DNA of 64,000 nucleotides from Virgibacillus phasianinus (GTDB lineage Bacteria > Bacillota > Bacilli > Bacillales > Amphibacillaceae), in the NCBI RefSeq assembly GCF_002216775.1, contig NZ_CP022315.1:3658001-3722000 (forward strand), in the 5' to 3' direction. The position numbers were made by a program, and so were the translations under genes. Shown here in pieces: positions 8,896 to 18,700 of the stretch. Below the pieces are notes generated by a model. The model made no database searches, had not been told where the DNA came from, and saw only the letters and a list, made by a program, of their open reading frames with translations. How positions within the stretch are numbered: the first letter of the stretch is position 1; every line of letters begins with the position of its first letter.

Positions 8896-8929
8896 CAACT
8901 CGGGCGAGAAATAGTTGTCTCCCCAGTTG
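8896..8929. repeat. Palindromic repeat, copy 2 of family A
   Basis: This 34-base imperfect palindrome (arms CAACTCGGG and CCCCAGTTG, core GAGAAATAGTTGTCTC) is the opposite-strand counterpart of 3248-3281. One of the four differences between copies is a compensatory base-pair change, which suggests a conserved folded element. The rest of 8835-9087 shows no convincing plus-strand gene. Confidence 0.65.
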
Positions 8930-9087
8930 AAGGTGATTCAAGGGATTTCATTATTCACATGAAATTCCACTGGTTCATCGGGTTCACAGACACTGCATGC
9001 ATTACTTACTTTTTCCACATTTATCACATACTCATTCCAATCTCTTTCTTTATCATAATGATATGATTTGGAAATTGAAACAGGATA

Positions 9088-9663
9088 ATGTTTCTGACAA
9101 TGATAAGAAAGACGGTGAAGATATTGGAATTATTGAGTATCAATGGGTTATGCCATATAGTTGATATTCCACATAACAAGGCAGTAAAATGGATCGAGGA
9201 TTATAATTTTTATATCCCGGAAACGAAGCGGAAGGATGTGGTCTATTATCATCCTGAGGCAATTAATGTGTTAAAGTTCATTAAAAAATGTAAAAGCCAA
9301 AAATATAAAAAACCACAAATCATGGAAATGTTGGCGGGTCAAAATTTCCTCCTTCCAATAGAGGATACTACAGAGGATGAAACAGATTCGTTAGATAATG
9401 AAGATTACAAAGAAAATGTTCTAACAGTAATGCAAACAATTGGTAAAACTGTAGCTAGTGTTTCGGACCAGAAAGAATCAATTAAAGATTTACAAGAACA
9501 GCAGCATGAACAAAAAAAACGAATCAAAAACACAGAAAAACAAACCCAGGAAATTAATGAATTAAAGCGAAAGATTGAGAAATTAAGACAGGAAAAAGTC
9601 TCGCTGGCAAAGGAATATCAAATGAAAAAAAGATCTTTCGCGAAATTATTTGAAAACCGATAG
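9088..9663 (+). CDS. RacA-like / MerR-type HTH coiled-coil protein
   Basis: A 191-residue protein with an N-terminal MerR-like winged-helix region (about residues 15-75: HNKAVKWIEDYNF then YYHPEAINVLKFIKKCK), an acidic linker, and a long charged coiled coil (about residues 115-185, rich in Lys/Gln/Glu) ending in a basic tail. This layout matches RacA, the protein that anchors chromosome origins to the pole at sporulation, though the helix-turn-helix is divergent. The start is uncertain: ATG 9088 has only a closely spaced CAGGA, and ATG 9100 lacks a clear site. A terminator palindrome follows directly. Confidence 0.6.
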   Translation: MFLTMIRKTVKILELLSINGLCHIVDIPHNKAVKWIEDYNFYIPETKRKDVVYYHPEAINVLKFIKKCKSQKYKKPQIMEMLAGQNFLLPIEDTTEDETDSLDNEDYKENVLTVMQTIGKTVASVSDQKESIKDLQEQQHEQKKRIKNTEKQTQEINELKRKIEKLRQEKVSLAKEYQMKKRSFAKLFENR

Positions 9664-9681
9664 ATCATATGAATCCATAAA

Positions 9682-9707
9682 AGGAGCATTTCTAGGGAAA
9701 TGCTCCT
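9682..9707. repeat. Terminator palindrome / IS target duplication, left copy
   Basis: A 26-bp palindrome (AGGAGCATTT ... AAATGCTCCT around CTAGGG) is repeated identically at 11270-11295. The pair flanks the IS1182-type element exactly, so this is its target-site duplication. The hairpin was originally a bidirectional terminator between the racA-like gene and the DHA2 exporter; this copy still closes the racA-like gene. Confidence 0.9.
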
Positions 9708-11269
9708 CAGCTTGTAGAGAAACTAGGGTATTTTTTTCTCTACAAGCTTTTTAATGTGAAAAAAGCGAGTTTTATTAATGAAATATTATATGAAAATAGA
9801 CTCCCACACACTTAGCCAAGCTTGGCTAAGTGTGTGGCAATCTTTTTCATGTTCTGGCACGCTGCGGTGAGTAACACTTGCTCACCAGCGTTGTGCAATC
9901 CCCTCAACCTGCAGTAGCGAAGCCCATGCAGTTCTTTCGAGTCTGCAAAACTTCGCTCTACTTTTTCTTTTCTAAATTTATAAAGCATTTTTCCTGAAGT
10001 CGATAGGCGGTTTAACCGTACCTTTTCTTTATGCTCTTCCCACACATGACGTGTCACGGTTTTTTGGTGATTTTTTGACCGTGTACATTGGTCCAGTAGA
10101 GGGCACGTCACACATTTTTTGGGATTTGATTTATACTCTCGATAACCTTCTCGATTAGTAGTAGAATAAGGTAGCGTTTCACCATTGGGACAAATATAAA
10201 CATCTTGTTTTTCTTGGTATTTGAATTTCCATTTTGGAAATAGACCTTGTGTAGGGTGGTACCTTCGATGAGCAATAACGCCAAATATATTTCGGTCGGA
10301 AAGGCCTTTACAAATGGGGACCGTAAGGTAGCCTGAGTCCAATCCAACCGCCTCAACGATAAAGCCGAACCGTTCTACTTGCCGATCTATTCGCTTAAGA
10401 TAGGGAACCGAATCGTGAACATTGCCTGGTGTAACGAATGCGTCGGTAATAATATTAAATTTCATGTCTGTTGTACGATGGTCAAGGTAACAAAACATTT
10501 CCTGTTTTTGATCACGCGACATAAAACCACTATCGGGGTCTGTTTTACTTTTTCGAATATTCTTTGTTTTCTTCATTTCTTCACGATTCTTTAAAGGCTT
10601 TTTTCGTGAGCTTGCCGATCATCTTCGATGGCTTGATCTAATTCTTCTATGTACTCACGCGTCTCTATCTCAACGGTTTCTTTTGTGAACTTATGTTTAT
10701 TTGCGTTAGCTTTTAAATGTGTTGAATCCGTAAACAATACCCTTCCACCAACCATCCGGTGATTCATTGCAAGGTGTACAGTTTCATCAAACATTTCTTG
10801 GAAGACATCAGTATCTTTAAAACGAGTACGGCGATTCCAGCTAATAGTGGAATGGTGAGGAACTGGATCAGAAATTTTCAAGCCCAAAAACCAACGATAA
10901 GCAATATTCACTTGTATTTCTCGTTCCAATTGCCGTTCCGAACGAATGCCAAAGAAATAACCAATAAACATCATTTTAAATAACACAAGGGGATCTAAGG
11001 ATGGACGTCCGTTATCCTCACAATAATAAGGTCTTACCTTATCTAAAATGAAAGTGAAATCAATATATTTATCAATTTTTCTTAGAAGATGATTTTGAGG
11101 AACTAAATCCTCAATGGAAACAAATTCTACTTCATTCTGTGTGTTTTTCCTCGTATGGAACAAGTCCGTCACCGCCTTTTCTTGTTACCTCTATTATACC
11201 AAATTAATGCGGTGAACTGGTAAAGCGAAAAGAAAAAAATCAGGCTGTCGAGGGTTTCTCGACAGCCTG
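9708..11269 (-). mobile_element. IS1182-family insertion sequence
   Basis: A 1562-bp element bounded by 26-bp direct repeats. The ends form imperfect inverted repeats (CAGCTTGTAGAGAAAC on the left; CAGGCTGTCGAGAAAC on the right, minus strand). Each end can fold alone into a strong hairpin: 9709-9722 with 9735-9748, and 11241-11252 with 11258-11269. It encodes one transposase, now in two frames. Such hairpin tips could block read-through into the element. Confidence 0.9.
9812..11172 (-). pseudogene. IS1182-family transposase, frameshifted
   Basis: The N-terminal part (10591-11172) carries the DUF772 domain typical of IS1182/IS1380-like elements ([21 protein letters not shown]) and [14 protein letters not shown] with a DDE aspartate. 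The C-terminal part (9812-10576) carries DPDSGFMSR, AVGLDSGYLT and the Cys-rich KCVTCPLLDQC, ending with the KVERSFADSKELHGLRYCR glutamate block. They join in frame if one A is added to the A6 run in GAAAAAAGCC near 10600. The element is probably immobile unless slippage at this run restores the frame. Confidence 0.85.
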
Positions 11270-11295
11270 AGGAGCATTTCTAGGGAAATGCTCCT
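11270..11295. repeat. Terminator palindrome / IS target duplication, right copy
   Basis: Identical 26-bp partner of 9682-9707. It lies 11 bp beyond the stop of the minus-strand DHA2 gene, so the exporter also kept its terminator after the insertion. Confidence 0.9.
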
Positions 11296-11306
11296 TTTTG
11301 ATTTCA

Positions 11307-12734
11307 TTAGTTTTCATCAAAATCAGGTGCTACTGCTTTTTTGATGAATAAAGAAATAAAGACAGCAATTATACCCAACGCTAACGCAAACCAATAGGCA
11401 TGGTGTACGCCGTTCGTCATTGCATCATTCATTATCTGCTCGGTTACTGGACCGGATTGCCCCTCAATGAAAGCGCTCCTGCCCTGACTCATAATACTGA
11501 CAAATATAGACACCCCAAGTGCGCCGGCAATCGGCTGTAAAGTGTTCGCGACAGCCGTGCCATGTGGATACAGATTTTTGGGCAACTCATTTAACGCATT
11601 TGTTTGAGCAGGCATCATGATTGCTGAAATGGACAGCATCAACACAATATATACGAGCACGAACGACCAGATTGGAACGGAAGGATTAATATTGCTAAAG
11701 AACAGCAATACACCAACCAACACAACCGTGCCAGGAATGATTAATTTCCTCGGACCAAATTTATCAAATAAGGTACCCATTACTGGTGACATCAAACCGT
11801 TCAATAATGCCCCAGGTAAAAGCAATAAGCCGGCTACCTTCGCACTATATCCAAGTGGTCCCTGCAAATACATCGGCATGACAATTTCAGAGGCGAACAT
11901 TGCCATAATGACAAGAACAAAGAGGATTACACCCCGTGCATAGCTTTTGTACTTAAACACACGGACATCCAGTAATGGCTCTTCTAACTTCAATTGGCGC
12001 AATACAAATAAGAGCAGGCTCAACAGACTGATCGCGATAATCGAAATAATTGTGATTGAACGAAACCCTTCCGGATCTTCCCCCGCACTGCTAAACCCAT
12101 AGATAATTCCAGCAATACCAATGGAAGATAGAATGATTGACAAAACATCTATTTTCGGGCGTGTCACCTCACCAACATTCTGCAGATACTTGAACGCAAA
12201 AAGAATAGAAAACGCCGCGAACGGAATGACGGTGATAAATAACCAGCGCCAGCCTAACACATCGACAATTACCCCTGATAAGGTTGGGCCGATAGCTGGT
12301 GCAAACATGATCACCAACCCAAATGTTCCCATAATTCTCCCGCGAACCTCAGGAGGATAAAGTAAAAGCAATGCATTCATGATAACAGGTATTAATAATC
12401 CAGTCCCGACTGCCTGAATCATTCGACCTATTAGCAGCATCGGAAAATTGATTGCACAAGCTGCGATTGTTGTCCCGATTAAAAATACAGTCATAACACC
12501 GATAAACATCTGCCGTGTTGTAAACCACTGAATTAAGAATGCAGAAATTGGCATTAACACACCCATTACAAGCATAAAGCCAGTGGCCATCCATTGAACT
12601 GTCGGGGCATCAACATGAAACACCTGCATAAGCTCAGTCAATGCTATGTTAAGTAGTGTCTCATTTAAAATTGCAAAAAACGCACCAATCATGAACGTGA
12701 TCATAATAGCTTTTGAATTAATCTTAGAATTCAT
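11307..12734 (-). CDS. DHA2-family (14-TM) MFS multidrug exporter
   Basis: A 475-residue drug:proton antiporter of the EmrB/QacA family with about 14 hydrophobic segments. Family marks are VQWMATGFMLVMGVLMPISA, GRMIQAVGTGLLIPVIMN and the antiporter motif C APAIGPTLSG. It is close in length and sequence to the DHA2 gene at 32544, so the two are paralogues. The promoter region holds a LexA-like site over the start of transcription and an unusual 16-bp inverted repeat further up. The exported compounds are unknown. Confidence 0.88.
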   Translation of the reverse strand: MNSKINSKAIMITFMIGAFFAILNETLLNIALTELMQVFHVDAPTVQWMATGFMLVMGVLMPISAFLIQWFTTRQMFIGVMTVFLIGTTIAACAINFPMLLIGRMIQAVGTGLLIPVIMNALLLLYPPEVRGRIMGTFGLVIMFAPAIGPTLSGVIVDVLGWRWLFITVIPFAAFSILFAFKYLQNVGEVTRPKIDVLSIILSSIGIAGIIYGFSSAGEDPEGFRSITIISIIAISLLSLLLFVLRQLKLEEPLLDVRVFKYKSYARGVILFVLVIMAMFASEIVMPMYLQGPLGYSAKVAGLLLLPGALLNGLMSPVMGTLFDKFGPRKLIIPGTVVLVGVLLFFSNINPSVPIWSFVLVYIVLMLSISAIMMPAQTNALNELPKNLYPHGTAVANTLQPIAGALGVSIFVSIMSQGRSAFIEGQSGPVTEQIMNDAMTNGVHHAYWFALALGIIAVFISLFIKKAVAPDFDEN

Positions 12735-12788
12735 ATTGTCCTCCAGAACTATTTATAAAATTTAAGGTTTTGTTCCCACCTTCAAACA

Positions 12789-12835
12789 AGAACGCCTGTT
12801 CTATACATTGTATAATGATGACCAAGAATAAACAA
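12789..12835 (-). promoter_or_regulatory. DHA2 promoter with LexA-like box
   Basis: Read on the minus strand, TTGTTT (12830-12835) and TACAAT (12807-12812) are 17 bp apart. Four bases downstream lies AGAACAGGCGTTCT (12789-12802). It keeps GAAC-N4-GTTC with an RNRY centre as in the Gram-positive LexA consensus CGAACRNRYGTTYC. The position at the transcription start suits repression. Confidence 0.5.
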
Positions 12836-12933
12836 GCCTAAAAAACCCCCTATTCATTTTTCTGAACAGGAGGCAATGCTGGCATGCTGCTAAAAGAAAT
12901 TTGATCAATTTCCATTGTCCATACCGTACATTA

Positions 12934-12989
12934 CTAATCCTATTCAGAAAAATTTTCGTTAAAAGAACTGTAATTCTGAATAGGATTAG
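12934..12989. repeat. 16-bp perfect inverted repeat
   Basis: CTAATCCTATTCAGAA (12934-12949) and TTCTGAATAGGATTAG (12974-12989) are exact reverse complements separated by 24 bases. Partial echoes (TTAATCCCATTCAG near 13032, AATAGGATTAATAAA near 13087) follow. There is no T-run, so this is not a plain terminator. The rest of 12836-13201 contains no gene that I can see. Confidence 0.75.
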
Positions 12990-13201
12990 CTAGAAGCTTT
13001 ACTCATCCATCTTTGATGCAAAAAGTATAGATTAATCCCATTCAGTCAACCATTTCTTAATATAAAACGAATGTTTTTTCTTGAAAATAGGATTAATAAA
13101 TCATGTACTTGTTACACCCTTCCGATTTTTGATACCTCTATACTATTGACATCAAGAGGAAAAGTCAACCGTTTTGAAGCCATGCGCAATTCCTATTTTA
13201 A

Positions 13202-13231
13202 AAGCCAATCCCTAAAGATTAAGGGACTGGC
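13202..13231 (-). terminator. Rho-independent terminator of amino-acid permease
   Basis: On the minus strand AGCCAGTCCCT pairs with AGGGATTGGCT around an eight-base loop, followed by TTTTAAAAT. It sits 12 bp after the permease stop codon. Confidence 0.85.
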
Positions 13232-13242
13232 TCATTTTTAAT

Positions 13243-14625
13243 TTATTCTTCTATTGGCCTGCCCTGCTTTTTTCTGATCATCAGATAGGCAATGACTAGA
13301 ATAAGAAACCAAACCGGAGTGACAAAAAGCGCAATACGTGTATCTGCTGCAAAGCCTAATACAACAATAACGAAAGCGAAGAAAGCAAGCACCACCCAGT
13401 TTACAAAGGGGGCTAACGGCATTTTAAAAGGATTTCTTTTTGCCTCTTCTGGCATCATTTTACGGAACTTGATATGTGAAAATAAGATGACACCCCAGAC
13501 CCAAATAAAGCAAATGGTCGCAATACTCGTTACTAACGTAAAAACCTGGTCTGGCAAAAGATAATTAAGCAATACACCAACCAGTAGCACAAGCGTTGAA
13601 AAAATGAGTGCTGGTGCAGGGATGTTTCGACTGTTCAACTTTTTCATTTGCTTTGGTGCCTTTCCATCATTTGCAAGGTTATACGTCATCCGGCTGGTAC
13701 TAAAAATACCACTGTTACAAGATGACGCCGCCGCTGTTGTTACAACAAAATTAATAATACCAGCTGCCACTGGAATGCCAATTAAAGCAAAGACTTTTAC
13801 AAACGGACTTTCAGCAGGATTTATACCGTTCCATGGATAAATTGACATGATTACCAATAACGCGCCAATATAAAAAACTAAAATACGAACGGGAATGTTG
13901 TTAATCGCTCTTGGAATCGTCTTTTTTGGATCCATTGTTTCCGCAGCTGTAATACCAACAAGTTCAATCCCTACAAATGAAAAGACAGCCATTTGGAAGG
14001 AAAGAATAAACCCTGAAACTCCATTTGGAAAGAAGCCTCCATATGTCCATAGGTTAGAAAAAGACGCCTCTGCACCATTTCCTTTAAAGCCCATAAATAC
14101 TAAAACAATTCCAATAATAATCAATGCAATGATTGCAATGATTTTGATAAGCGCAAACCAAAATTCAATTTCTCCAAACGCCTTGACCGTCGTCATATTT
14201 ATGAGAAATAAAATGAGTACACAGGCAAGAGCTGGAATCCATTGCGGAACTTCCGGCATCCAATACTTCACGTAAACACCAACTGCCGTAATTTCAGCGA
14301 TCCCTGTTGCAATCCAGCAAAACCAGTAGGTCCAGCCTGTAATAAAACCTGCCCAGGGGCCGATAAACGTTTCTGCGAATTCTGCGAAAGAACCAGCATC
14401 CGACTTATATAGCAATAATTCTCCCAATGCACGCATCATAAAAAAGAGCGCAATACCAATGATGAGGTAGACAAGCATTATGGAGGGGCCAGCTAGATGA
14501 ATAGATTTTCCCGCGCCTAGAAATAGGCCAGTTCCAATTGCTCCGCCAATCGCAATCAGTTGAATATGACGGTTTTTCAGACCCCTTTCTAATGTCCTGT
14601 CTTCTGAAGTTGTTTCTGTTGACAT
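13243..14625 (-). CDS. APC-family amino acid permease (CycA/AapA-like)
   Basis: A 460-residue amino acid:proton symporter with 12 predicted membrane segments. The N-terminal signature RGLKNRHIQLIAIGGAIGTG and GPWAGFITGWTYWFCWI are typical of the AAT subfamily of APC permeases (D-serine/D-alanine/glycine type, or related AnsP and proline permeases). PKKTIPRAINNIPVRILVFY in the middle is also characteristic. I start at ATG 14625 because AAAGG sits five bases upstream; a GTG six bases earlier is the alternative. A candidate CcpA site lies just upstream. The exact amino acid cannot be told from sequence. Confidence 0.88.
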   Translation of the reverse strand: MSTETTSEDRTLERGLKNRHIQLIAIGGAIGTGLFLGAGKSIHLAGPSIMLVYLIIGIALFFMMRALGELLLYKSDAGSFAEFAETFIGPWAGFITGWTYWFCWIATGIAEITAVGVYVKYWMPEVPQWIPALACVLILFLINMTTVKAFGEIEFWFALIKIIAIIALIIIGIVLVFMGFKGNGAEASFSNLWTYGGFFPNGVSGFILSFQMAVFSFVGIELVGITAAETMDPKKTIPRAINNIPVRILVFYIGALLVIMSIYPWNGINPAESPFVKVFALIGIPVAAGIINFVVTTAAASSCNSGIFSTSRMTYNLANDGKAPKQMKKLNSRNIPAPALIFSTLVLLVGVLLNYLLPDQVFTLVTSIATICFIWVWGVILFSHIKFRKMMPEEAKRNPFKMPLAPFVNWVVLAFFAFVIVVLGFAADTRIALFVTPVWFLILVIAYLMIRKKQGRPIEE

Positions 14626-14647
14626 ATACACCTTTCCTTTTCTGTAA

Positions 14648-14661
14648 CGAAAACGTTATCA
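14648..14661 (-). promoter_or_regulatory. Candidate cre (CcpA) site
   Basis: CGAAAACGTTATCA matches TGWAANCGNTNWCA at 13 of 14 positions. It lies about 25 bases upstream of the permease start, between promoter and gene, where CcpA could act as a roadblock. The remaining stretch 14662-14908 shows no gene or other clear signal. Confidence 0.5.
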
Positions 14662-14908
14662 TTTTTGGTTACTATGTATTTGGTTCATAGAAACTATTAA
14701 CACCGATTCTTGCAAACAAGAAAACGACGAATAGTCTAATTATACTTCAAAATTCGACAATATTAAACACTTTTTTGTAATGTAAGAGAAAAGGAAAGGG
14801 AATGAAGTATCTTATTTGAAGGATAGAACTGTTTAAAATGCAGGATTAAAAAGGCTGATTCTTCAAGAAAGAAACAAAAGCGTTCTTAATAATTATTTAA
14901 AAATGAAC

Positions 14909-14937
14909 AAACAGGTGGAAATAAAATCCGCCTGTTT
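14909..14937 (-). terminator. Terminator of the nucleotidyltransferase gene
   Basis: On the minus strand AAACAGGCGGA pairs with TCCACCTGTTT around a seven-base loop, followed by T-rich sequence. It lies 19 bp beyond the stop at 14957. Confidence 0.75.
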
Positions 14938-14956
14938 CTTTCTATAAATTGTAAGT

Positions 14957-15763
14957 TTATTGAACTCTTATTAATAATTCCTGCACATTAGTTGCCAGAT
15001 AATTTCTTACTGATAATAGTTCATCCTTCTCAAAATAAGAAATTTCTCCCACCCCCGAATAACGATCAACCACTTTCTGAATGGTAAAGCACAACCCCTT
15101 GGGCAATGACGATAACCCCCAGTTGCCAGCTTCTTGCTTTGAAGAAATAATACCTTCTTTTAGAAACCAATATACCCTTATTAAATTTAATATGCTGTAT
15201 ATTGGATCCACCTCTATATTTTCCAGGCAATCTTGAAAATCCCCCATAATGGATGATAGATAATGTGAACGGGGAATCAACGGAAACACTTCAATAATAG
15301 GTTTCCCTTCTAAACAAACTCCCCGATTAGTGGTTATCATTATATGTGCAGCTAAATCAGCATCAGTCTTAATCTTTTCGTTTAAATATTGATATTTACC
15401 CTTTGCCAAATCATCTTCATAACGTCTTCTCCAACATTCACTATAATGAAAATCGAATGGGCTGGGATGTTTCCAACTTCTTAATTGTGTTTCATTCAAA
15501 AAACTTATTTCCACTGGATACGGCTTGGAAGAAATAGTTAGAAATAATTGTGCTAATTTCCTTTTAGTTTCCACAGTTATTGGATTGCTCGTAACAACCA
15601 AAATATCAATATCACTTCTGCCCGGGTTAAAGCCACCCATTGCTAAAGAACCGTGTATGTAGAAACCAATTAGGTCTTCCTTTATAAGTTCTTTAATCTC
15701 ATTCAGAAGATGAAAAACAAATTTTTTTATAGCCGATGAGCATGTTATCCAATTACATAGCAT
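14957..15763 (-). CDS. Aminoglycoside (ANT(9)/AadA-like) nucleotidyltransferase
   Basis: A 268-residue protein with the nucleotidyltransferase motif GSLAMGGFNPGRSDIDILVV, in which GS and the DxD aspartates bind Mg-ATP, followed by a helical C-terminal domain. This is the arrangement of AadA/ANT(9) enzymes, which adenylylate streptomycin or spectinomycin. Chromosomal Bacillaceae homologues may or may not confer resistance. The start follows AGGTGGGG. It lies 19 bp downstream of the SNF2 helicase gene and may be read with it. Confidence 0.82.
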   Translation of the reverse strand: MLCNWITCSSAIKKFVFHLLNEIKELIKEDLIGFYIHGSLAMGGFNPGRSDIDILVVTSNPITVETKRKLAQLFLTISSKPYPVEISFLNETQLRSWKHPSPFDFHYSECWRRRYEDDLAKGKYQYLNEKIKTDADLAAHIMITTNRGVCLEGKPIIEVFPLIPRSHYLSSIMGDFQDCLENIEVDPIYSILNLIRVYWFLKEGIISSKQEAGNWGLSSLPKGLCFTIQKVVDRYSGVGEISYFEKDELLSVRNYLATNVQELLIRVQ

Positions 15764-15782
15764 ACATACACCCCACCTATCT

Positions 15783-18700
15783 TTATACCATCAAAATTTC
15801 CCGGATATCTTCTTCAGTAAGTTTAGATGACCCCTCTTCCCCCGGGTCCACGATTTCTTCTATCAGATGCTTCTTTTTCTCTTGAAGTTCATTCATTTTC
15901 TCTTCAATAGTACCTTTAGCAAAAAGCTTGATGACCTGTACAACGTTTTTTTGACCAATCCGGTGAGCACGGTCTGCAGCTTGCTCTTCCACTGCTGGAT
16001 TCCACCATAGGTCATAAAGGATAACTGTATCGGCACCTGTCAGATTAAGGCCTGTCCCGCCTGCTTTCAAGGAAACAAGGAATACATCCCGTTCGCCATC
16101 ATTAAATCGATTGCATATTTCCATCCGTTCCTTAGATGGAGTTTGTCCGTCAAGGTAGAAAAAAGGAAGCCCTTGAATAGACAGTTCCTTGCCAATTAAC
16201 CCAAGCATTTTCGTAAATTGCGAAAAAATCAACACCCTTCTCCCGGCAAGTCTTGATTCTTCGATAATCCGCTTCAATTGTTCAAATTTAGCGGAACTCC
16301 CTTTATAACCATCGACAAACAAGGCTGGGTGACAACAAATCTGTCGTAAACGAGTCAAGCCAGCAAGGATCTTGATACGATTTTTTCGGAGTGTATCCTT
16401 ATCCAGGTGCCTTAACGTTTCATGCCTTAGTTTTGCTAAATAGGCAGCATATAACTTTTTCTGTTCAGGAAGCAAATCCATTGATTCCATAGACTCCATC
16501 TTTCCCGGCAGTTCTGCAAGTACATCCTTTTTTAACCTCCGCAGCAAAAAAGGGCGGACCCTCCTGGCAATTTTCTTCCTGGTAAGATTACTATATTCCT
16601 TTAATCCGAGGAAAAGCTCTGGGAAAACAACATGAAATATGGACCAAAGCTCTTCCAACGAATTTTCTATCGGTGTACCGGTAAGACCAAATCGGTGATC
16701 TGCTTGTATTTTTTTCACTGCTTTCGCGGTCTGTGTAGCAGGGTTTTTAAATGCCTGTGCCTCATCAAAAAATGCGGTGTGAAAGGTCTCCTTTTTATAC
16801 CATTGGATGTCAGTGCGCAACAAAGGATAGGAAGTAATGACAACATCCATATCCATTGCATATTTCTGTAATTTGGACCGCTCGATTTTATTACCATCAA
16901 CAGCAACCGCTTGTATTCCTGGGGCAAACTTTGTGATTTCACTTTGCCAGTTATACGTTAATGATGATGGACAAACAATAAGAACCGGAAGTTTTTTTCT
17001 CCGGATAACAGGCAGTTCTGACTGAATGTACGCTATGCTTTGCAGCGTCTTCCCCAGTCCCATATCATCTGCGAGTACCCCTCCAAACCCATAACTGGCA
17101 ACAGTTTTCATCCATCTGTAGCCATGTTTTTGATAGTCCCGTAATATGTTCACTAAATTCTTCGGCACTTCGAATGCCATCTCTTCTGGATTTTTAATTT
17201 TACCTAAAAACTCCCGGAACGATTCTTCTATCGTAAAGGTACTACGATTATCAACAGAATCAAGCAGCCTAAGCCCTTGGACAATTGGTACATATATTCC
17301 CTTTTCCAAATCTTCATCTTGGGCAGGAACTGCATGTAGAAAACGTTGAATTTCTTGAAATTCTCTTGTCTCCAGTGATAGAAGTGTGCCATTTCGCAAT
17401 CGATAATACTTCCGTTTTTCCTCCAAAGCCAATAGAAGCTCGCGAATTTGTTTTTCTGGAATATCCATTTCAAATTTGAATTCCAGCCAGTTCGTCCGTT
17501 CCTTTTTTACCTTCACCCTAATTTTTGGATGAGCTTTCCCTCTGACAATACGGTTTCTTACCGCAGTTGTTGCATATATTCGTACAAGTTCTTGAAGCTT
17601 CGGAACGACATGATACAGAAACGCATACTCTAGCGCTTCATTATGCAAAAAATATCCGCTGTCAGTTTTGGCAAACAAGCTATCATCCATTAGTTTTAGT
17701 ATTTTGTTCTCTTTTTCCACATCTCTAATAAGGAAATCGTTCTTGATATCACGACTTTCCAATGGGTTTATTACATTATTCTCATAATGAAATTCCAGAC
17801 CAGCAAGCAGGCGGTCTTTCACCCGATCCAAATATAGCTTGGCAGTTAAGGTCTTTTTCTTAAACTGTTCGGCTATACATCTAGATAAATGGATATCCCC
17901 CAATTTCCTTAAACCTGGAAATACCTTTTCCATAAAATAATTCATTTGCCCGCGTGGGATAGGAATTTGATTCGTCCCTGAAACATCAAGCATTTGTTTC
18001 AAATCCGAAAGACGCTCGCTTTCCTCATCGTTCATCTGAATCAGTTTACCATCAGTTAGAACCATCTTATACGAATCCAATACAACCATCTGATTTAATC
18101 CTTTAATCTCCAGTTGGTAGTCTTTTGTGCCATGGGATTCCGCAAATTCAAATTGTAGAGGAAGCCGTTCATCCGACACTTGGAAATTTTCGAAGGTATC
18201 TCCGCCATATGCCAGTTTCACCAATGACGCCTTTGCCAGTAAAGGCAGCAGTCCATCCCATGAAGAAGGAGGGATAAGTAAAACAGAATTATCGTGATCT
18301 GATGATGTGTCAGCTTGCATTCTTTCATCATCAGCCACTTGGATGAGCTGCTTAAGAATAGCATCCGTTTCTATTTGAAAACAATGGAGCGCTGGATCAT
18401 ATCTGAATGAATAGGATAATAGACTGGAATTACCTTTTTTCACCTGCTGTAGGAAATCCCAGATATTCTTTATTGTGATTTTCCCAATATTCACTTCAAT
18501 TCCAATCATATCTTGTCCCGTACCTGCCTGCACGTGTTTACAGGTAAAGGTTAAATGAAGGATTTGCCGATTCTCAAAGTGTAGCTGATGGCCGCTTGTC
18601 CGGTTAGGACTATTTTTAAAAATGGTTAATAAACCTTCCGTTAAAGCTTGGTTTGTTGAAGCGGTAGATTGCTCATTTGGAATTGCCCCTTGACGCTGAT

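Noticed and set aside
8872-9066. Plus-strand frame of 64 codons after hxlB
   Set aside because: Its start lies in palindromic repeat DNA, and it has no ribosome site or family.
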